The notes under the pieces were generated by a model. That model ran no database searches, had not been told where the DNA came from, and saw nothing but the letters and a program-made list of their open reading frames with translations. From positions 186,001 to 250,000 of the forward strand of contig JAWWNJ010000147.1 of assembly GCA_037176885.1 (NCBI GenBank): DNA of 64,000 bases, given 5' to 3'. This DNA is from Favolaschia claudopus (taxonomy: Eukaryota; Basidiomycota; Agaricomycetes; Agaricales; Mycenaceae). Of this stretch, positions 10,360-23,299 are shown piece after piece. Position 1 is the first letter of the stretch. The number at the start of each line of letters is the position of its first letter. A program made the position numbers and the translations under genes.

Positions 10360-11966
10360 TCATGCCGACCCCGAACCAAACTCTCCTCCTCTCTCCATAG
10401 CACCCAACGCCGCCTGCGCATAGACGTACTGAATCGGAGGAAGCTGCGCACTGGAACTACTCCATTCCGAGGGCCTCCGAATCGATTCTGCATCTCCGTG
10501 ACTGGGACGGGGTATCTGGCGATGTGGATGACTAGGACGCGGCTGAGGCGCATGAGGAGGAGGCGGGTGGGGGAATGGACGAGGCGGGAGGTATGCGTGT
10601 ACATGTTGAGGATGGGGCTGAGGATGCACCTGTCGATAAGCATAATCCGGATTGACCGGCATCCAAGGGGGAATCGCCTGAGGGCGACAAGAATTCGGTG
10701 ACGAAAAGGAAGACGAGGAAGGGGAGGATTCGGTGGGACTCCATGGGGGTGGGGAAGCAGCCGACGCTGACGCCGACTCTGCCTCGGGTTCTAACTTGAC
10801 CGAATTCGAAGAAGAACGGGTGGGGATTGTGAGTCTCGGTTTCGACGGCCCAGCGACTGGGTTGGATCGGGGTGGTTGGAACGAAAATAGCGGCGCTTGA
10901 GCTGGATATTGAGGTTCTATCCTTGACTGGCTGGGACTTGGGCTCGTATCGACATTCGTATCCGCGTCGTCCGCCAACGATATCATCCCCTCTTCTTCGA
11001 TTTTGACCTTCACCATTGGCTGCTGCTCCAGCTGAACCAGGTTCCCCTTCCGCACTCGCTTTCGTTTTGGCATTGGCGCTCGCTCCCTTGACACCGACAT
11101 CGACTCCGGTGCCTCAACGTTCGACGAATTCGAAATGAGATTTGACTTCGACGGAGGATTGAGATGGGACTTCGACGTGTTTGAACTAAGCTTCAAATCC
11201 GATTTTGAAATCCAATCCGAAGCTGACGTGCTCCCATCCCACCCTCCAAACGCCCAATTCGTACGACGCTTCTTCTCGTGCGGATCGTAATATCTGTGGG
11301 GCGAGAAGTTGAATCGTACGTTATTCTTCCGCGCTGCTGCGATGTCCTTCTCGATTTCTTTAACTTCAAGTTTTAGTTCGCGCATGCGGATGTAGGCTGA
11401 CAAAAAGTCCCAATTTCAGCACAACATATGATCAATTTCCGTTATTATTCGAACCCGAAGAAAGACAAACCTGCTTCGTGCGTATCGGTTTCGGAGTACT
11501 CCCGAGGCGCGTTGATGGCGTCTTGCAATAATTGTATGACGACGGAGTATTTGAACTCAAGGGGTTTGTTCGCATTCGCCCATCGTTCGCGATTCGGGCT
11601 CTTGATAGCCCCTCGACCAGTTTTTCGAAGGGTGTGAGATTTGTTTTGCATTGTGAGGATGAATTCGAGGGCTGGACATATGATCAACGTTCAGTTTGAC
11701 AATATCAACAGCGACTGGGAGAAAACATACTACGTACCTGCCTCAACCAACACAATTCGCTCCTCGATGCTCAGGAGCTCTGTGGCCTTGATATCCTGAA
11801 CCGGACCAGAGTAGTCGTCGGGGAGCCAGAATGCGAGGGCTGTTAACCACCATTTGGCGCGTTCGCTGGGTGGCAGACCGCATAAACCACTTACACCGTA
11901 ATCGATGTTTTCTGATTGGGGTGGCGATGGCGATTGTGATACCGGATCCTGCGGCGATGGAGTCAT
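10360..11966 (-). CDS. Uncharacterised protein with coiled coil and Ser/Pro-rich tail
   Basis: Three exons (11966-11738, 11671-11471, 11396-10360) join to 488 aa. I do not recognise the family. Residues 1-75 look folded (GVSGLCGLPPSERAKWWLTA, then LPDDYSGPVQDIKATELLSI). The middle includes KYSVVIQLLQDAINAPRE and a charged helix, MRELKLEVKEIEKDIAAARK, likely to form a coiled coil. The remaining 300 residues are rich in Ser, Pro and His (HPQPHPQHVHAYLPP) and probably disordered, with a basic patch MPKRKRVRKG that could be a nuclear localisation signal. That composition suggests a nuclear or regulatory role, but nothing proves it. It converges on the halogenase, with 246 bases between the two stop codons. 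Confidence 0.7.
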
Positions 11967-12292
11967 GGGGGTATGCGAGTCAAATGCGCAGGTGGATAGT
12001 CCGTTACTTTAGCGCTGAGTAGTCGTCTTTTTATATGTGGAGGTGGATCGTGGGGAAGGACGCCCACAAAGTAACCACGTTTTATTGTCTTGAGCGATAA
12101 CAATTAGCGGGGTGCATGGTCTCACGCGTATGTAACAATCTTACTTCCCTGTGATCTCCCAGTCAGTCTAGTTCTCGTTTTGTGTATAATTCGTTGCGGG
12201 TTGACGGGTGAGTCACATTTGAATCGCGGATCTGGCCGACGGGATTCCAGATCGTCGTTCGATGCAAGATCGTCAAGACTATAGCTGGGGGA
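11967..12292. other. Intergenic, upstream of the 488-aa protein
   Basis: This is the promoter side of the minus-strand gene. No further gene is seen. It ends at the TA target of the mariner MITE. Confidence 0.5.
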
Positions 12293-12294
12293 TA

Positions 12295-13016
12295 CAGTCG
12301 TAAACTGGGAAGCGCAACGTAACGTAGAAGAGCAACACGCATATTCCGTACCCGCGGACATTTTGGCGAGCTGGAATTTGCACTCTCCTACCATTTTTGA
12401 GGTCGCTGAATTCAATGGACCACTTTTTGGAGCCTAAAAATTACTTCCCTGGGCAGCGGGAGCGCAATTTGTCGAAAATGCCCAATTTTGGAAGGAAGTT
12501 TGTGATTTCCCCAAACCTTTGAACATCTCCATGGAAATTTTGGTGTCTAAAAAGTCCCCACAAACCATATCTCCCATTGGCAAAAAAATTGGACTGAATA
12601 GCTTCTCTGAAGGGCTAGAACCAGCTGGTTTGTTGCTGATTTTTGATTTTTTCAGCTGAATTGTGAATTTTGCCTTGCAATATAAACACCACCTGCTGTT
12701 TCTGTGCATGCTTGATTTGTGGTATGATACTTCTAGGGCCTAAATATACATGCTCTATGTTGTCGCGACCTGCGGGGAAGGATTCTAGCTTTGTTTACTG
12801 ATGTTGCTCTTCTACGTTATTTGGCCCATTTGGGTGGAGCCAAACTTTGGCCCTTGAACTCACTCAAAACAGACTGTATCGACCCCGGATTTTTGACGAA
12901 TCTGCAGAACGGATGCGGGGCTATTACCCTAGCACAAAAAACTCAGAGTTTTGGTGCATTTCTCATCGAATAATCCGCGGGGAAAGCTAATCGTTGCGCT
13001 TCCCAGTTTACGACTG
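12295..13016. mobile_element. Tc1/mariner-type MITE, copy 1 (722 bp)
   Basis: The element has perfect 25-bp inverted ends, starting CAGTCGTAAACTGGGAAGCG, and is flanked by TA (12293-12294 and 13017-13018), the target duplication of Tc1/mariner transposons. The same 722-bp element lies at 36861-37582. Reading both, I find one clear substitution (T versus A in the segment TCCATGGAAA(T/A)TTTGGTG). It carries short open frames of 60 and 91 codons, but nothing like a DDE transposase, so it depends on an enzyme from elsewhere. Confidence 0.88.
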
Positions 13017-13126
13017 TAGGCGAGGTCCCAGTATAAGAGCTGAAAGATGGTCGACGACAAGTCAAGTTGAGATTGACAACCTATCTTTGTCTAATCTTCA
13101 GTGTGATTCGCAGTGTCCTTGAAAAT

Positions 13127-13454
13127 TTACCAGGTGCCGTGCGGGCTTTCAGTAGGAAATTTTGATTGAATCCAATTCACAGAGTAGCCTAAATTTGCCC
13201 AGATATCAAGCCAATAAACGAGTTCGAATGGGAGGATGACTTCGACGCTGCCTGAAGCAGAAGTGGTCGTGGTTTGAGAGAGAGCACGATCCGGATGCTC
13301 GGCGATCACAATAACCGGTGACCCGGCGTTTGACTCCCGAAGGACTCAAGCCGAGTAAAGCCGAAGCGACTCTTTTGTGGCTGTCCATCATCGTCGGTGA
13401 CGACGGGTCGGACGACGACGACGACGACTCGCTCATCGACTCCACATACAGCAC
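13127..13454 (-). other. Possible first exons of an unknown minus-strand gene
   Basis: A frame on the minus strand begins M-S-E-S-S-S-S-S-S-D-P (ATG near 13433) and runs through SHKRVASALLGLSPSGVKRR, with a plausible splice donor near 13318. It looks more like a real N-terminus than random sequence because of the acidic/serine start and the basic patch. No continuation could be followed: the next DNA in that direction is the MITE. It may be a gene remnant. Confidence 0.25.
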
Positions 13455-13805
13455 TAGGCGCCTTTCCCGCCCTATTGAACATCGGACAGGCGAATCAGCT
13501 CGTCACTTGGCTTGAATCTTGAAGGCCGAAGCGCTTTGAACGGCTTGACACTGTTGACAGCCACTGCCAAATTCCAATGCGCTGTGCGCAATGCGGTGGA
13601 CTTGGGTGGCACTTCCTTTTCTGAAGTTTTCCTCTGTCCACCTCAGACGAGTCCCACATGCGTCGGTACTGCTTGGCGATTTCCCTCATTCTTATCTGAC
13701 GTCCGGTCTGCAGTATCTTTTCTCACTCCCGAATGAGATGCTATGAGATGACTGATGAATTGCGGAAATACTCGACGAATATCGCAGTGCGAGGGGACGA
13801 TTATG

Positions 13806-13825
13806 CCCACTAACTTGTTAGTGGG
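13806..13825. other. Perfect 9-bp-arm hairpin
   Basis: CCCACTAACTTGTTAGTGGG has two perfect 9-base arms around a TT loop. It lies about 680 bases before the Helitron reading frame. It could mark an end of an element or form a cruciform. No partner was found nearby. Confidence 0.4.
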
Positions 13826-14502
13826 TCTTGGGGACTTTTGAAACGCCTTTTGTGTCAACTTTTTGGCAGAGTGATGCATTTTTTGATCGTGATCAGATGC
13901 CATTACGTGTGCATCGTTTGTCATCTCCTCCCTGTCTGGTTATTTTGGGGGCGTTCTTTTTAAGTACTCTGTCTTTTCCTTGTCCGACTATCCTCCTGTT
14001 AAACTGTGTCCTGAGTTTCAATGTTGGTTCTAAACATCTCACTTCGTTGGGATTTTGCTGTGTCAATCGCGATTTGTCTTTTGATGAACTTTTGTTCGCC
14101 TTCTGATATTTTGTTCGCCTTCTGTTCGCCTCGGACTACCGGTAACTCGAATTCACCGGTGTCGGCTGTCAAGAAAAAAAGTGTGTTCTTCTCTTCCCGT
14201 CGACTCTGCGCCCACTCCGCTGTCCAGCATGAGCTCTTCCTTCTGCGGGGCTCCCGTTCTCGCTGCTTACGACTCGTCCCAACTCGCTTCTCGTGTTTCT
14301 CTGGACTGGGTCCTTGCTTGTGGGCTACGAACCACTGGCTCTACCTTGACTGGGTCTCTTACCTTGCCATCTACTGTCGGGGTCTGTACCGCCATCTTGG
14401 CCGACGTGTCTGTCGTCTCTTCTCTTCCTGTGGATCTTGTATTAGGGACCGCTTGGTCTTCTTCTTTGTTGACTACCAGTCCGGACATCGCTGTCCGGCT
14501 CT

Positions 14503-17500
14503 GTGATGGCTGGTTCTCTTGTACTGTGCGAGAGTCTGTTGGCGACCGTCATGCAGTCCGCGGTATGTTTTTCGATAACCATCTCTTTCACTGAATTCGA
14601 TTTGACACGTCGCTCAGCGCATGGGTCTGACGGGTCTGGAGCGCCCTTGACCCTTCCTTCTCAGCAGAATGGCGGCGATTCAGTGTTCGCGTCTGGGCTC
14701 GATAGCGAGGGTCGTGCGTTCGCGTACGACCCGCCCCGGACGTTCGCGTCTGGGCTAAATAGCGAGGGTTGTGCGTTCGCGCATGATCCGCCTCGGGCGT
14801 TCGCGTCTGGGTTCATTAGCGAGGGTCGTGCGTTCGCGCATGACCGTAATTCTGGCGCGAATTCATGTCTAGTAGATGCACCTGTCGCCTCGTCGTCTAG
14901 AACTGCACTAGACGACATGGTCCAACCAGATCCTCCTATTGGTAGTCCTGAATTGTCTGATTTGTTTGTTTCTCCTAATCCGCATCTGAATGCATTGTCC
15001 GGCCATTTTAGTGTTGTCTCTCAACTTATGGCTGATCATGGTATTCCTATTTCAGGATTGACTGATCTGCAGGCCAGAGAGGCTCTTGTGTATCATCTCC
15101 TCCACGGCATGTGTGCAACTCGGAGTCACAATGGAGCTGTTGCAGTGCATCACAAAGGATGTGTGTCATTGTCAGTCCCTTTTGCGGACTCTTTGCATAT
15201 GAGCTTTGCTAGTTACAGCATTCTCTTGTCAGCGGTTCTGAGGCCTCCAGATATTTCGCTCATCGCCGGTATTCTCCGTGTTCCTCTTGAGTCGCTGTCT
15301 CCTGCTCTTTCTGATGCTAGGTCGGAGCTTATGGGCCGGCATGGTGTTACCAGTCCAATATTGGAAACACTGTCTGGATTTGAGCGTCTTCGGAAATCGA
15401 GTCTAGTCTCGCTTGCAGCATTGCATGGTCTGGATGTTAACTCCCTTCGGGTTGCGTCGGCTCGTGATCTAATTGCTGACCATTTTGCAAGGGGTGATTG
15501 TGGAGTGTCAGCTAATAGTGGGTCTATTGGTTGCGCATCTGTACTGAGTATCACCTCTTCCTGTGATGACAACCCAATATCTAACACGGGCGAGCTCAGT
15601 TTTGACCAGGTAAAAGTGCGAATGCTTCGCGGCCTCTTGCCGTCTTTCAAGGGCTCTATGTTAAAGCGCGTATTGACGATTAATAGTGTCGAGTTCGCGT
15701 CTGATGCTAGTATCTCCCAGTTGCGTCGCCTTCTCAAGAAATATCTCGATACCTTGTCTCGTGGTAAACAATCCGTTAATGCAAAGAAAACCGCTAAGAT
15801 GCGTACAACTCGCAGTGCTCAAGCAGATCAGTTGCAGACGGAGCTGAAAAGGGTTCGCGATGAATGGCCCCGTATTGTTCCTGCGGACAGAAAACGCAAA
15901 ATTATGGATGCATTCAACCGATCGATCTCGAAAGACGCGCTGTCTATGTTCGTTTGTGCCAGCTGTTCCGGACGGTATTTGTGCAAAGAAAAACGCTTGT
16001 TGAGTCTTGAAGATTTCGATGTAAACCTATTGAAACGTCCGGATTTTATTGACACTACCTCAGATAGTTATATGGTCGATGATTCCTTGGAGAATAGGTT
16101 GCATTGGCTTGACCCTGAATGCATTGCTCCGCCTATGCCGTGTAAGGATGCCGGGTTGTTCGAAGGTGCTCTCATCGACGAGGATGGCATTGAGTCCGGA
16201 GATTCAGGTGAGCCCGTGCTTGCGACTTGTAAGGGGTGTTCCTCCTTTCTCAAGCATGGAAAGGTTCCTCGACTCGCGCTCTCCAACCGAACCTTCTTAG
16301 GTGCTGTCCCACCCGAGCTCAAAGATCTCACCATGATAGAGGAGGCTATGATTTCTAGGTGCCGAGCCAAATGCTGGGTTGTACAGTTGAAGGAGGAAGA
16401 TGATTACAGTACGCCTATAACGCAGCGAGGTGTTCGCGGTCATGTTATAATTTATCCTCAAAAGCCGTCCGCATTGGCTAAAGTCCTCCCTCCATCTATT
16501 GATGAGGTTATTACTCCTATATGCGTAATATTCGTTGGATCCAATCCGCCGACCTCTGAATGGCTGAAGACGAAAGCTAAGCCTTTGACTGTACGTAAAG
16601 AGAAAGTACTGAACGCTCTGCATTGGCTGAAGCGGCATAATCCGTTATACAAGGACATTGACATCGATCACACTGTATTTGACGGTCAAGAAGCTGAGAT
16701 AATTCTTCCTTTTCATATCCAGCATATCCTCCCTTCCTCTGGAATTGACGCTTCTACGTCTGGATATGTTCCCGACGTCCCTGATGTCGCTGGGCTTGCT
16801 CAAGATGTAACCTCAGAACCAACTGCCGCTTCTAGATCTGCTGCCGACTTCTCCGATCTTGAAAATCCGCCTGCATCGCGGCCTGTTCCTTTTGAATCAG
16901 TTGTGGTTGCTAACGCTGATGGTCATACGTCGCCCAACGAGCTTAGAAAGGCCGCGATAGAGCATCTTAAGCTACCTGGTAGCAATTATATCGGAATACC
17001 GCATGGGCCAGATCCCGTCAACGAATTCAAAAATCCTTCCCTCTTCCCTATGATTTATCCTACTCTCTATCCATACGGAATTGGGGGATGCGAGGACTCT
17101 CGTAGAATCACTGCTCTCGGATTCAAAACACATATCAAGCATCTGTTCAATCTATCCGATCGTAGGTTTCAAACTCATTATTCTTTTTTATTCACTGCGT
17201 TCAACATGTTACAACGGCGGGAACTTTTGTTGCGCACCAGCCTTAAAGTCAAGCGACGCAACTTCGATGCAGTGGCCGCGCAGTTTGCTACCGTATCGCC
17301 TCGTACTGTCCATCTGGTATCTGAGCGAATATCCAACGGCGATGCTACGACTGCTCATACGGATGAGGAGCGCAAAGTGCTGAAGTTAATGAAAGAAGTC
17401 AATCTGATCAATGCCCACGTACCTGCCTCCTCTCAGTCTAAGCTCGTTATGCGGAACGAAATTCGTGGTCTCATGATCGAGAGAGGTATGCCCAGTTTCT

Positions 17501-20500
17501 TTCTCACCATTAATCCTGCCGATGTGTATAATCCTTTGGTTAAGTTTTTGGCAGGATGCGAGATAGACATTGACGCGCTCACGTCTGATACTGTACCAAA
17601 ATACTACGACCAGGCCTGCCTCGTTGCTCAAAACCCTGCTGTCGCGGCCCAATTCTTTAACATTTACATCAAGGCTTTCATTTCGACCGTTCTTGGTTAC
17701 GATCCCAAACAAGCAGATACTAACGGTGGAATACTGGGTGTTGTTAAAGCATACTACGGGTGTGTAGAGGCTCAGGGAAGAGGTACGCTTCACTGTCATA
17801 TGCTTGTTTGGCTCGAGGGGGGACTCAACCCCAACCAGATTAAGGAAAAGGCGTTGGCCGAAGGAGGTGACGAGTTTCAGCGGCGACTTGTTGATTTTCT
17901 TGACGACACTATATCAAACAGCGTCCCTCCTGATCCAGATCCTCAATTCGAGACGGAGCTTGGCACTGTTGACCCTTGCGCGACACGGGGACCCACTCCA
18001 ACTGATCTGAAAGGTCATCCAACTCTCGCGTCGGAGAAGGATATGCATCGTCTTGTGAAACGCTGTCAGTATCACAAGCATCATCCTACTTGCTACAAGT
18101 ATTGGCGGGGTCCTCCAGAGCCCAAGGAATGTCGGTTTGATTTGGATAGCGAAAATACTGTCCCAGTTACATCGATTGACCCAGATACAGGGGAACTTAC
18201 ATTGCGTTGTTTAGACGGTTTAGTTAACAACTTCAATACTACAATGTTGCAGTTGCTTAGGAACAATATGGATATTAAATTCATTGGCTCTGGGGATGCG
18301 GCGAAGGCTATATTGTATTACATTACGGACTATATTACCAAGACCCAGCTCCAGACTCATGTCGCATATGCTGCTCTCGAGCTTGCTGTCAGTAGGCTGG
18401 GTGAGTACGACCCTGACGTGGATGTGAAAACTCTGCGCGCTAAGCGGCTTTTGCAGAAGTGTGCTAGTTCTATGATTTCTAAGCAAGAATTGTCGGCGCA
18501 GCAGGTAGTATCCTACCTGATGGACTTCGAAGATCACTTTACCAGTCACAAATTTACGAATCTCTACTGGACATCTTATGAGAAATTCGTTGAATCTGAA
18601 GACCCCAGTCCAGAGTGTTACGTCGGCATTGATACACCAGGAGCTGATACATCGGGAGCTGAATCGGAACCGCGAAGCACTGACAGCATTGGCGTGGATG
18701 ATGTTGAAGGAGCCAACCATGAACATTCTCCTTCTTTCGATGATGCTGGACAAGACGAAGAATTAGTGTTAGTTGTGGACCCGTCCGGCAGTTATAAACC
18801 CGCCTCTAGCCCGATCGCTGACTATCAGAGTCGAGGAGATGCCCTGGAGAACGTTTCTGTGTGGGACTTTGTGGCTAGAGTCGAGAAGGTTCGCATTAGC
18901 GCTAAACACGTTGCTGTGACCGACGAAGATGACGATGATCCGGACGTCGATGAAGAGCATCCCGATAAGTCTGGTGGCGACGACGTAGACAATTTCTGGA
19001 CCAGCGAAGACTCCGATATTCTTGGATACAGTGGTAGACTGAGACCGAGGGTTAGATTGCAAATTGGCCATGGTGAAGCCCTGACTCACTGTCTTCGTGT
19101 GAGCTCGCCCAGACTACGCAAAGTGCCTGTTCCTATCGGACCTGCTATTCCTCGAAGGGACGTTGACACTCTCAAGGAGAAGCATGCCCGCCTGATGTTG
19201 ATTTTGTTTAAACCTTGGCGTCACGCAACCGATCTCAGGAAGAGCGACCAAAGCTGGTCTGCAGCTTACTCGGAGTACCTCGCTGAATGTTCATTCGACG
19301 CCGCTGAATCTATTGATAATATTCAAATACTTCACGAGTGCAAAGACAGCCGTGATGCTCATTTCAGAAATCGGCAGAACCGCAAAAGGGCAGGGCTTAC
19401 CGGAGACATCCTTAAGAGAGCTGGTTCGGTAGAGGACGCGATCTATGCAGAGGAAGATCAGGATCTTGTTCTTGAACATTTAGAGCATATAGATAGCAGT
19501 CGTTCTAATTACTCTTCAACCTTGGCTGCCCATATTGGAGATTCGCTTGCAGCAGCTGCGCGTAGCGGAGTTTTTAGTTGTGATCCCGTACACTCCGATT
19601 CTAACAGCTCACCTCACGAAAACCCGTGTCGGGCCAACGAAAGCCATCTTTTAGTTTCAGAATCTAATCCGGATTCAGAGCGTCAGTGGGCTAAATCATA
19701 TCAATCACGGAAAGACTCGTTCCGAATGGTGGCTTCTAACAGTTCTGACGTTGGATCGGCGCGTACTGAGTCCGGCGATCAGGGTCCTTCCGCGTTCATG
19801 GGGTCGACAGAGGGTGGTACCTACACGGGAGCTAGTTCTCAGTATCAGGAGGTTGTCGGTATACGTCCGAGTTCGACAACAGATCCTGTCGTTCCTCTAC
19901 CATCGTCCACTAGCATTAGTGACATTATTCAGGAGTACACATTGAATTCCGAACAGGCTCGCGCGTTCAAATTGGTTGCTGAGCATAGTATGTCGAAAGA
20001 TGGTGCGCCGCTCAGAATGTTCCTCAACGGAGCTGGAGGAACTGGCAAATCTCGAGTGATCAATGCGTTGACTGACCTGTTTGCTCGACGCGGGCAAAGT
20101 AGACGATTCCGTCTTGCATCGTATACCGGAGTTGCAGCGCGGAATATCTCGGGTATGACTCTTCACGCAGCATTGAATATCGGTCGCGCATCTGCTGGGA
20201 TGAGTGCCAAAGCTAGGAGGGATTTAATGGCCCTATGGGAGGGTGTGGATTATCTTTTCATAGACGAAGTATCTATGATTGGATGTCTGTTGATGTGTGA
20301 TATCAGTGAGGCTTTGAGTATATCCAAAGGAAATACCGACGCGTTTGGAGGGTGACTTTGCTCAACTGCCGCCGGTCGGTCAAACCAGGCTATACTCACG
20401 AATACTCAAATCAGGCGCGACAGCAACGACTCGGCCCAGACAAAAAGTCGTCTTCGGGAAATTACTATGGCTGTCTTTCACAACCGTTGTGGTTTTGACA

Positions 20501-21789
20501 GAAAACAAGCGCCAGTCTGGTCCCGAGAACGTCCGCTTTCTCCAACTGTTGGGGCGGTTGCGGGAAGGGCGATGCACCGATTCGGATTACGCTTTGTTAA
20601 ATACTCGGGTCTTGGGTAATCTACACGTTGATTGGAACAGCGACCACTGGAGAAACGCACCATTTATTGTGTCGGATAACGCTACTAAAGACGCCTTCAA
20701 TATTAAAGCTACTGAAGCGTTCGCTAACAGAACCGGCAGCTGCACTGGTATTACGCGTCCGATGCGTTGGGCAGAAATAAGCCTATCACCAAGTCAGAGC
20801 TCGTAGACCGTTTGCAGCAGATGGACTCTGGGGCAACCAAATCGAGACTTGGGAAGATACCTCTGGTTATTGGCATGCCCGTGATGATATCTCAGAATTT
20901 CGATGTCCCTGGAGGTGTTGTCAATGGCTGTTCTGGGATTCTAAAGAGTATCCGATACCGTCTCGACGTCTTCGGAAATAGGCATGCAATTTCATGCATC
21001 GTAGAGGCACCCGATACGTCCCCTGGTATATTGAGCGACTTGCCTGATCACCACGTTGTGGCATTGCAAGATACGGTGGACATTGTTATTACTGATCGAT
21101 ACACTAGAAAAAGTGTGACGGTGAAGCGTACACAACTGCCTCTCTTGCCTGCCTTCGCCATGACTGCGCATAAAGCACAAGGCAAGACTCTGAGTCACGT
21201 CGTGGTTAATCTGAATGAGTGCTCAGGAACAGAAGCTCCGTATGTGATGATTTCGCGTGTTACCTCTTTGGATGGATTACTTATATTGAAGCCCTTCTCA
21301 AAGGCGAAGATTACTTGCAGACAGTCTGAAGACATTCGGCTAGAGTCCAGCAGGATCGAGTTTCTGGCTTTGAAGACGGTAGCTGACACCGGCGCGTCAG
21401 AGGAAGCTGCTGCTGCATCGTCTGCAATGAGATTAAAACGTTCCGATTTATATTCAGACATTACGACTTCTCAGGATGAAAATTCCGTTCGAGAGGACCC
21501 TTATACGAGGTTAGAGAGAAAAGAGGAGCAGCTTTTGCGCTTTGCCTTAGCTGCTCCGGCTACTCCTGCCATCCCGGCTCGAGTAAGCAGATGGGAACCC
21601 CCCCATTCCCCTCGAGGGGCAGCCCTTCATTCCCCTCCGGGCGATCCTCCGTCAAGCCGGTCTACCAAGTCCCTGCGCTCGCGTCGGATGCGAATCGGAG
21701 GCTCCTCTGATGGTCAGTTCCGCGTCGACTGCTTTCTTTCGACTACTTTTGACGCGACTTGTTGTCTGACTGAATATAGGAGCGAGTGA
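14503..21789 (+). pseudogene. Helitron Rep-helicase (RepHel), broken by two frame breaks
   Basis: This is the rolling-circle transposase of a Helitron. The first frame (14503-20355, 1,950 codons) holds a DUF6570-like cysteine region (CASCSGRYLC, then CKGC, about residues 480-730) and a Helitron_like_N region from about residue 870. The HUH motif is LHCHMLVW (His1097 and His1099), and the catalytic tyrosine motif YYITDYITK ends at Lys1280. The Pif1-type helicase starts with Walker A GAGGTGKS (from Gly1843) and Walker B FIDEVSMIG. At 20350 the frame shifts: DAFGG is followed directly by GDFAQLPPVG, so the roughly six residues between these motifs in Pif1 helicases are missing, consistent with a deletion of about 20 bases. 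A second shift near 20730 moves the frame to LHWYYASDALGRNK, which continues to FAMTAHKAQGKTLSHVVVNL and VMISRVTSLDGL. The copy is probably dead but recent, since the rest is open. Confidence 0.9.
14685..14855 (+). repeat. 57-bp minisatellite in the RepHel N-terminus, three units
   Basis: Three head-to-tail 57-base units start at 14685, 14742 and 14799, each beginning GTTCGCGTCTGGG. Each encodes a 19-residue unit like FASGLDSEGRAFAYDPPRT. The length is a multiple of three, so the frame is kept. Confidence 0.85.
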
Positions 21790-23295
21790 GTCTGATGGCG
21801 ATGATGACGATGCCGCGTCTGCCGCATTCACTGTAACGCCTGTCACTGTCACAACCTCCTCTGTTTCTGTCCATTCAACGACTGCCGCCAATCCTTCCAG
21901 TAGCTCGGATGCTATGGATATCGGTTAGTGAGGCCGTTTGCTCTCCCTTCGCTCTATTCTCAATTTCATATGCAGACCAAGCTCATCAGGGCCCTTCCAT
22001 CGTCACGCTGAAACGTTCGCATGGCAGCCAAACCGGACCACCATCGAAACGACGCCGGATCGGTTCGCTGGTTTGACTTTGTCTTTCACCGTCTCCGAAG
22101 ACCGTTTAGTCTCTCGCCCATATCTGCCCTCCATGGTGTCTGGGTTATATCCTCCTTCATCTATTCTCCCCCCATGACTTCGGAAGGTCTTCTGGACTCT
22201 CTGCTCAGGCGTCTCAGCAATTCTGGACACGTTCTCTTGGCGCATACGACGTACAATCGCGACTTCTGTATCTCCAGTACCGACTGCCCTATAGTCGGGT
22301 CGTCGGCTCAAGAATACGACGACCCAGAGAACGGTAAAAACGGGTCGCACTACATCACCGTCAACTCAGGCCAGCCATTCTGTCCTGTCGTGCTTGGAGA
22401 AGTCAAGGAGATCGTGACTGTAGATGACTCTGTAGGCTTTCTTGTTTTTCCATCGTGGCCCACTGATTGATTCAGTCTGTATGTAGTCGCTATCCTCCGA
22501 CTCCGTCCATCTACATCCAGTATATGTCAATATAGGCTTCCCTGCTCGAACTTGGAATGAGCTGGACGCCCTGTTGTGGAACCAGCTCTCAGAACTCGAC
22601 TTTGTTATTCGTCGTGAAGCAGCCGACAACGATTGTATGCTGCCGGATGCTGACTTCGGGTCTGGTTATAGAGTGAGTGTACTCGTCGCGCTGTTTCATA
22701 GGTGTCTTGACTTATATATTGTAGACTATTAAACACACTATTCCTTGGTCAACAGGGCCAACTGGAGATGGAGATGTCCACGATCGCATCTTCCTGAGAA
22801 TGAGTCGCGATAGTATGGTGCTTACAACTCGTCTTTATTTTGCTCGCTTAGCTCATCCACTTCCAGATTGTACGCTCGATTCCGACACATACCGTACTTG
22901 CGGCGCGATCACCCCCGTTCCACCGTGTGCCATGCGACTCGGGCGTTGTCTTGCGCAATTTCGCGGACGTTATCCAAGTGGTCTATCTCAGCCAAGAGGA
23001 ACGTTTGCGCATCAAGAATGCCGAGGCGTTTCCTTCCAACGCGCGCACGCCTATTAACGCCGGCACCTCCAAAGACGTTTCTGAAGAGGAGGACGAGGAT
23101 GACTTCGCCGACCATGTGAATTTTCCAGGCGAGTCCGGAAGCCCCATTCAAGTTCTCGGTTGTAGCGCGTTATCGGTAGGGGACTTCGTTGTCGCTCTAT
23201 GCGAGTTGGTTCGCGCAGAGTATACGGTTGATGGTGCTGTCGTCAGAGTGAGTTGTTGGCTTTCTATTTGGACATTGCCACTCATTATTCATTAG
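21780..23295 (+). pseudogene. Decayed spliced gene or C-terminal extension downstream of RepHel
   Basis: From the end of the helicase frame, splicing at 21719 and about 21778 leads to an Asp/Ser/Thr-rich stretch ending in KRSHGSQTGPPSKRRRIGSL. After that I can follow exons coding ENGKNGSHYITVNSGQPFC and EIVTVDDS, then (after a 56-base intron) LSSDSVHLHPVYVNIGF, ARTWNELDALLWNQLSELD and YRTIKHTIPWSTGPTGDG. Near 22870-22930 the frame has to change without any usable splice pair; an extra TG in CCGTGTGCC would explain it. Coding resumes as PCDSGVVLRNFADVIQVVYL and an acidic SEEEDEDDFADHVN. I do not recognise the family. It is either a long C-terminal part of the Helitron protein or an adjacent captured gene, now damaged. 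Confidence 0.45.
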
Positions 23296-23299
23296 GTCT

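Noticed and set aside
12434..12709. A 91-codon frame conserved in both mariner MITEs
   Set aside because: The conservation follows from near-identity of the whole element; it has no transposase motif.
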